Source: an uncultured Clostridia bacterium
GTDB lineage: Bacteria > Bacillota > Clostridia > Peptostreptococcales > Anaerovoracaceae
NCBI GenBank assembly: GCA_945830395.1
Contig: CALZYE010000007.1
Location: 1-64,000 of the forward strand
Length of the DNA stretch: 64,000 nt
Reading direction: 5' to 3'
Shown: positions 61,587 to 64,000 of the stretch, in pieces
Numbering within the stretch: position 1 is the stretch's first letter
Layout: every line of letters starts with the position of its first letter
Translations under genes and position numbers: made by a program
The notes under the pieces: generated by a model
What the model was told of the DNA's origin: nothing
The model's database searches: none
Seen by the model: the letters and a program-made list of their open reading frames with translations, nothing else

Positions 61587-63921
61587 CACCGGTCCAATCC
61601 CCCTTTCTGTTTAGCTTCATAAGCTGTGCCCAGCGTTCAACCGTTTTGACTCCCGACTCAAATCCTACCTCGGGACACATGGGGATTATATCTGAAATCC
61701 TCACTTTATCGGCTATTGACGATGCGTAATTTGTGAGAAGAACATCGGGCTTATACCTCTCCACATCTTCGGTTCTCTTTTCTTTTTCATATTCAAGCTC
61801 TACAGGACAATTTAAATCCAATTCACTTCTGAAGCCTTCATCCTGTGAGAAGCTTAAAATTCCTATCTTAACAATCTCCATGCCTGCATCAATGGCAGTT
61901 TTTAAAATCCAATCCAGTTCATGGTTATATGTAATGACAAGAACCTTCTTTCCGTTAAGAACGGGGCGAAGCTTTGCAATCCTGCTGTTATACGCTTCCT
62001 GTTCCGACTTTATTATCTCTTCAGCTTCCTCGCTTTTACCGACGCGCTGTCCCAAAGCTCTGAGCCACTTTGCCGTGTTGTCAAATCCTACGGGGAAAGG
62101 TTTTCTGAAAATCTCCGCTCCGTACTCCTTTTCAAAGTAGTCGCCTAACATCTTCCCCGTATAATCACCGAAAGCCAGCAAGTTCAATCCCGCTTTCTTG
62201 AAATTAACCAGTGCATCCACATCTGTGTTATACAGAAATCTGCAATTCACCCTGAGCCCTATCCTGCCTATATATCCTGATATGGTTTTCAGGTTGCTCT
62301 CTGAGTTGGTGTCTATGATTTTCTCTGCAAGGACATTCACCACAGACATATCGGGTTTCACGCTTTTGTCTATAAAGGCTTTCGCAAGGGTGATATACGC
62401 CATCAACATTCCCTGAAGGTAGTCTCCTGCCATATTCCCGTCGGTTCTGAGCGGAATCACCTTCGTCTCATTATCAGAGAGCATCTCCGTCTGATTGATG
62501 TCGTCTCCGATAATCCCTGCCGGGCAGCTGCTCACTACAACGATTGCCTTAGGTCTACTTTTCTTTATTTCCTCAATCTTTTCTTCCAATGTCTCCATGC
62601 CGCCGAACACGATTTCGCTTTCGCCCATTTCCGTACACTGAATGGACGGAGAAAGGGAAACAGGAAGAAGTGTTCCTCTTTCAAAGAGTCTGCGCCTTCC
62701 GCTTGAGCTTATGGTCTGATACGAAATATATGTACAGCTTTTCGGCGCATGAGCCAATATAACCGTGCCTTTCAGATGTGCACAGGTTGAAAGGGCTCCG
62801 TTAAAGGCGCATCCGTGGAGAGGCTCGCTGTTTTTGAGGCTCTTTGAAAAATAATATACCGGCTTCTCCAAAGGGCTTCCGCAGGCTTCCCCTGCATCAA
62901 CTGCATTATCGCGCTCTCTTTCACAGCTCTTGCCCGGTACCTTTGAAGATGTGTTATTTCCTAAATCCGGGTCTTTGGAATGCAAGTCCCGGTTTTCCGT
63001 GGGATAAAAAGCTTCATTTTCTGTATAGCTTCCGCCCTGCATATTCTCGGTGCGGTTTTCTCCTGCGTTTTCTCTTTCATTTTCTCCTGCATTTTTTGCG
63101 GAAAAACCCTCTGAAACAGATGTGTCAAGCAGACATGCCTCAAGTTCTTCGTCTGTTATAGGATTTGCGCTGTAGAGTTTTATCCCCTTATCCAGTTCGC
63201 TGGCAAGACGGGAGAATATCTCTTGCAGCCTCTCATCTTCTCCCATCTGATATACCGTAATTCCAAGGGCTTCTGCCTTTGCAAACGCATCGCTTCTCGG
63301 AACTTTCACAGCGATAGGAAGCTTCACCGCTTCTGCGAATTTCTTTACGCGCTCATCTTCTCCTTTTACATTCCTCTTATTGTAAATAATCCCGGCAACT
63401 CGCTTTTCATCGCCGTCGTAGTTCTGAATGCCCTTCAATATATTGTTGGCGGCGTAAAGAGACATAAATTCCCCTGAGGTCACAACAAAAATATGGTCTG
63501 CATACTCTCTCCTTATGGGGACGGCAAATCCGCCGCAGACCACATCTCCAAGAACATCATACACCACCGTATCATATCTCTGCAAAAGCCCGAACCTCTG
63601 CAAAAGCTCAAATGTACTGATAATTCCCCTGCCTGCACACCCGACTCCCGGCTTAGGTCCGCCTGCCTCAACACATCCGATTCCCATATAGCCTTCGCCT
63701 AAAATATCCTCTACCTTTTGCTCAAGCGGACCTGTCCTTCTCATATAGTCCAATACTGTCGTAAGCTTTCTTCCTGACAACAAAAGCTTGGTGGAATCGT
63801 GCTTAGGGTCGCATCCTATCTGCAAAACCCTGTGACCTGCACATGCCATTGCAGCCGAAAGGTTTGCACTTATGGTGGACTTTCCTATCCCCCCTTTTCC
63901 GTAAACGGCTATTTTACTCAT
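61552..63921 (-). CDS. Fused NifH-like Fe protein and NifD-like subunit
   Basis: This 789-aa fusion has an Fe-protein part at residues 1-270: GKGGIGKST (8-16), CDPKHDST, Cys95 in GVGCAGRG and Cys129 in DVVCGG for the bridging [4Fe-4S] cluster. A hydrophilic linker rich in Glu, Asn and Asp covers about 270-355. From about 357 on is a NifD-like subunit with Cys371 (HGCAFNG), Cys396 (PKSCTY) and Cys466 ([11 protein letters not shown]), the three positions of P-cluster-type ligands. Phe584 stands where NifD has its FeMo-cofactor Cys, and no His is seen at the second cofactor site. GGGAGAAG precedes ATG 63921. It is likely a Group IV nitrogenase-like reductase of unknown substrate. Confidence 0.9.
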   Translation of the reverse strand: MSKIAVYGKGGIGKSTISANLSAAMACAGHRVLQIGCDPKHDSTKLLLSGRKLTTVLDYMRRTGPLEQKVEDILGEGYMGIGCVEAGGPKPGVGCAGRGIISTFELLQRFGLLQRYDTVVYDVLGDVVCGGFAVPIRREYADHIFVVTSGEFMSLYAANNILKGIQNYDGDEKRVAGIIYNKRNVKGEDERVKKFAEAVKLPIAVKVPRSDAFAKAEALGITVYQMGEDERLQEIFSRLASELDKGIKLYSANPITDEELEACLLDTSVSEGFSAKNAGENERENAGENRTENMQGGSYTENEAFYPTENRDLHSKDPDLGNNTSSKVPGKSCERERDNAVDAGEACGSPLEKPVYYFSKSLKNSEPLHGCAFNGALSTCAHLKGTVILAHAPKSCTYISYQTISSSGRRRLFERGTLLPVSLSPSIQCTEMGESEIVFGGMETLEEKIEEIKKSRPKAIVVVSSCPAGIIGDDINQTEMLSDNETKVIPLRTDGNMAGDYLQGMLMAYITLAKAFIDKSVKPDMSVVNVLAEKIIDTNSESNLKTISGYIGRIGLRVNCRFLYNTDVDALVNFKKAGLNLLAFGDYTGKMLGDYFEKEYGAEIFRKPFPVGFDNTAKWLRALGQRVGKSEEAEEIIKSEQEAYNSRIAKLRPVLNGKKVLVITYNHELDWILKTAIDAGMEIVKIGILSFSQDEGFRSELDLNCPVELEYEKEKRTEDVERYKPDVLLTNYASSIADKVRISDIIPMCPEVGFESGVKTVERWAQLMKLNRKGDWTGDAEIFNKYYAR

Positions 63922-63922
63922 G

Positions 63923-64000
63923 TTAAACTTCTCCCGATATATTATTGAATGCCTTTTTTATGCCTTTTCTTGCTTCTTTTCTTGTGCATTTTCTTGCCCC
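63923..64000 (-). CDS. Possible C-terminal end of an upstream gene
   Basis: From the window edge, 26 codons on the minus strand stay open and end in TAA one base before the ATG of the fused nitrogenase-like gene. The deduced tail is Lys/Arg-rich ([16 protein letters not shown] end). The ribosome site of the fused gene lies within it, as in a tight operon. Too little is visible to assign a family, and a chance open frame is possible. Confidence 0.4.
   Translation of the reverse strand, partial: GARKCTRKEARKGIKKAFNNISGEV

Noticed and set aside
60258..63921. Light-independent chlorophyll reductase (BchLNB)
   Set aside because: The Fe-protein part resembles BchL, but there are no pigment genes, the organism looks like a non-phototrophic Clostridia member, and the H-D fusion does not fit.

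Overview
The window looks like the chromosome of an anaerobic, low- to mid-GC Gram-positive bacterium of the class Clostridia. Its gene content resembles the peptide-fermenting Eubacterium/Mogibacterium-type (Anaerovoracaceae-like) group; that placement is inference from gene content, not from a marker search. The signs are a Firmicutes-style yacL-ispF-proS-cysS-mrnC-rlmB housekeeping run, a SAM-I riboswitch on metK, wall-anchored Cna_B surface proteins, Shine-Dalgarno starts of GGAGG type, and several peptidases beside an OPT oligopeptide transporter.

Layout. Positions 1-933 (-) hold the 5' part of a group II intron with its reverse transcriptase, cut by the window edge and sitting directly behind the terminator of a TagO/WecA operon. 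Positions 985-4792 (-) carry tagO, comEB, truA, yhbY and a prepilin peptidase. Positions 5074-7543 (+) carry a MocR/GabR-type regulator without its PLP lysine, and a YitT protein. Positions 7658-12165 (-) carry aspartokinase, metK with its SAM riboswitch, and an ABC-F ATPase. An unknown 406-aa protein, a cluster of DnaA-box-like sites and an AlaX-type editing protein follow on + (12344-15137), then tuf and tRNA-Thr on -. Positions 16770-32617 are a surface-protein island: four large secreted proteins ending in a ...TGD sorting motif, interrupted by a phosphatase and cysE. Positions 32767-40755 (-) are the housekeeping run with thyA and folA inserted. Positions 41015-45112 (-) are a peptide-uptake operon (OPT transporter, PqqD-like protein, membrane protein, PepD). 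Next come an FMN alpha-hydroxy-acid oxidase with an N-terminal Cys cluster, a small membrane protein, and an amber-interrupted NrdD-tail-like gene.

Positions 47199-53978 are a flavinylation/export locus: a lipoprotein ApbE translationally coupled to two fused ABC ATPase-permeases, divergent from a NusG_II protein and a Gx-family membrane protein, a pair reminiscent of flavin-based extracellular electron transfer loci. Positions 54136-60023 carry an M24 aminopeptidase, a LysE exporter with a divergent HxlR regulator, sfsA, a second YitT protein and an M29 aminopeptidase. Positions 60258-63921 (-) are the most unusual part: a nitrogenase-like system in which the Fe protein (NifH type) is fused through a hydrophilic linker to a NifD-like catalytic domain, followed by an overlapping NifK-like gene. 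The cluster-ligand pattern argues against nitrogen fixation and for an uncharacterised reductase.

The inferred lifestyle is asaccharolytic and peptide-fermenting, with heavy investment in surface adhesion and redox chemistry.
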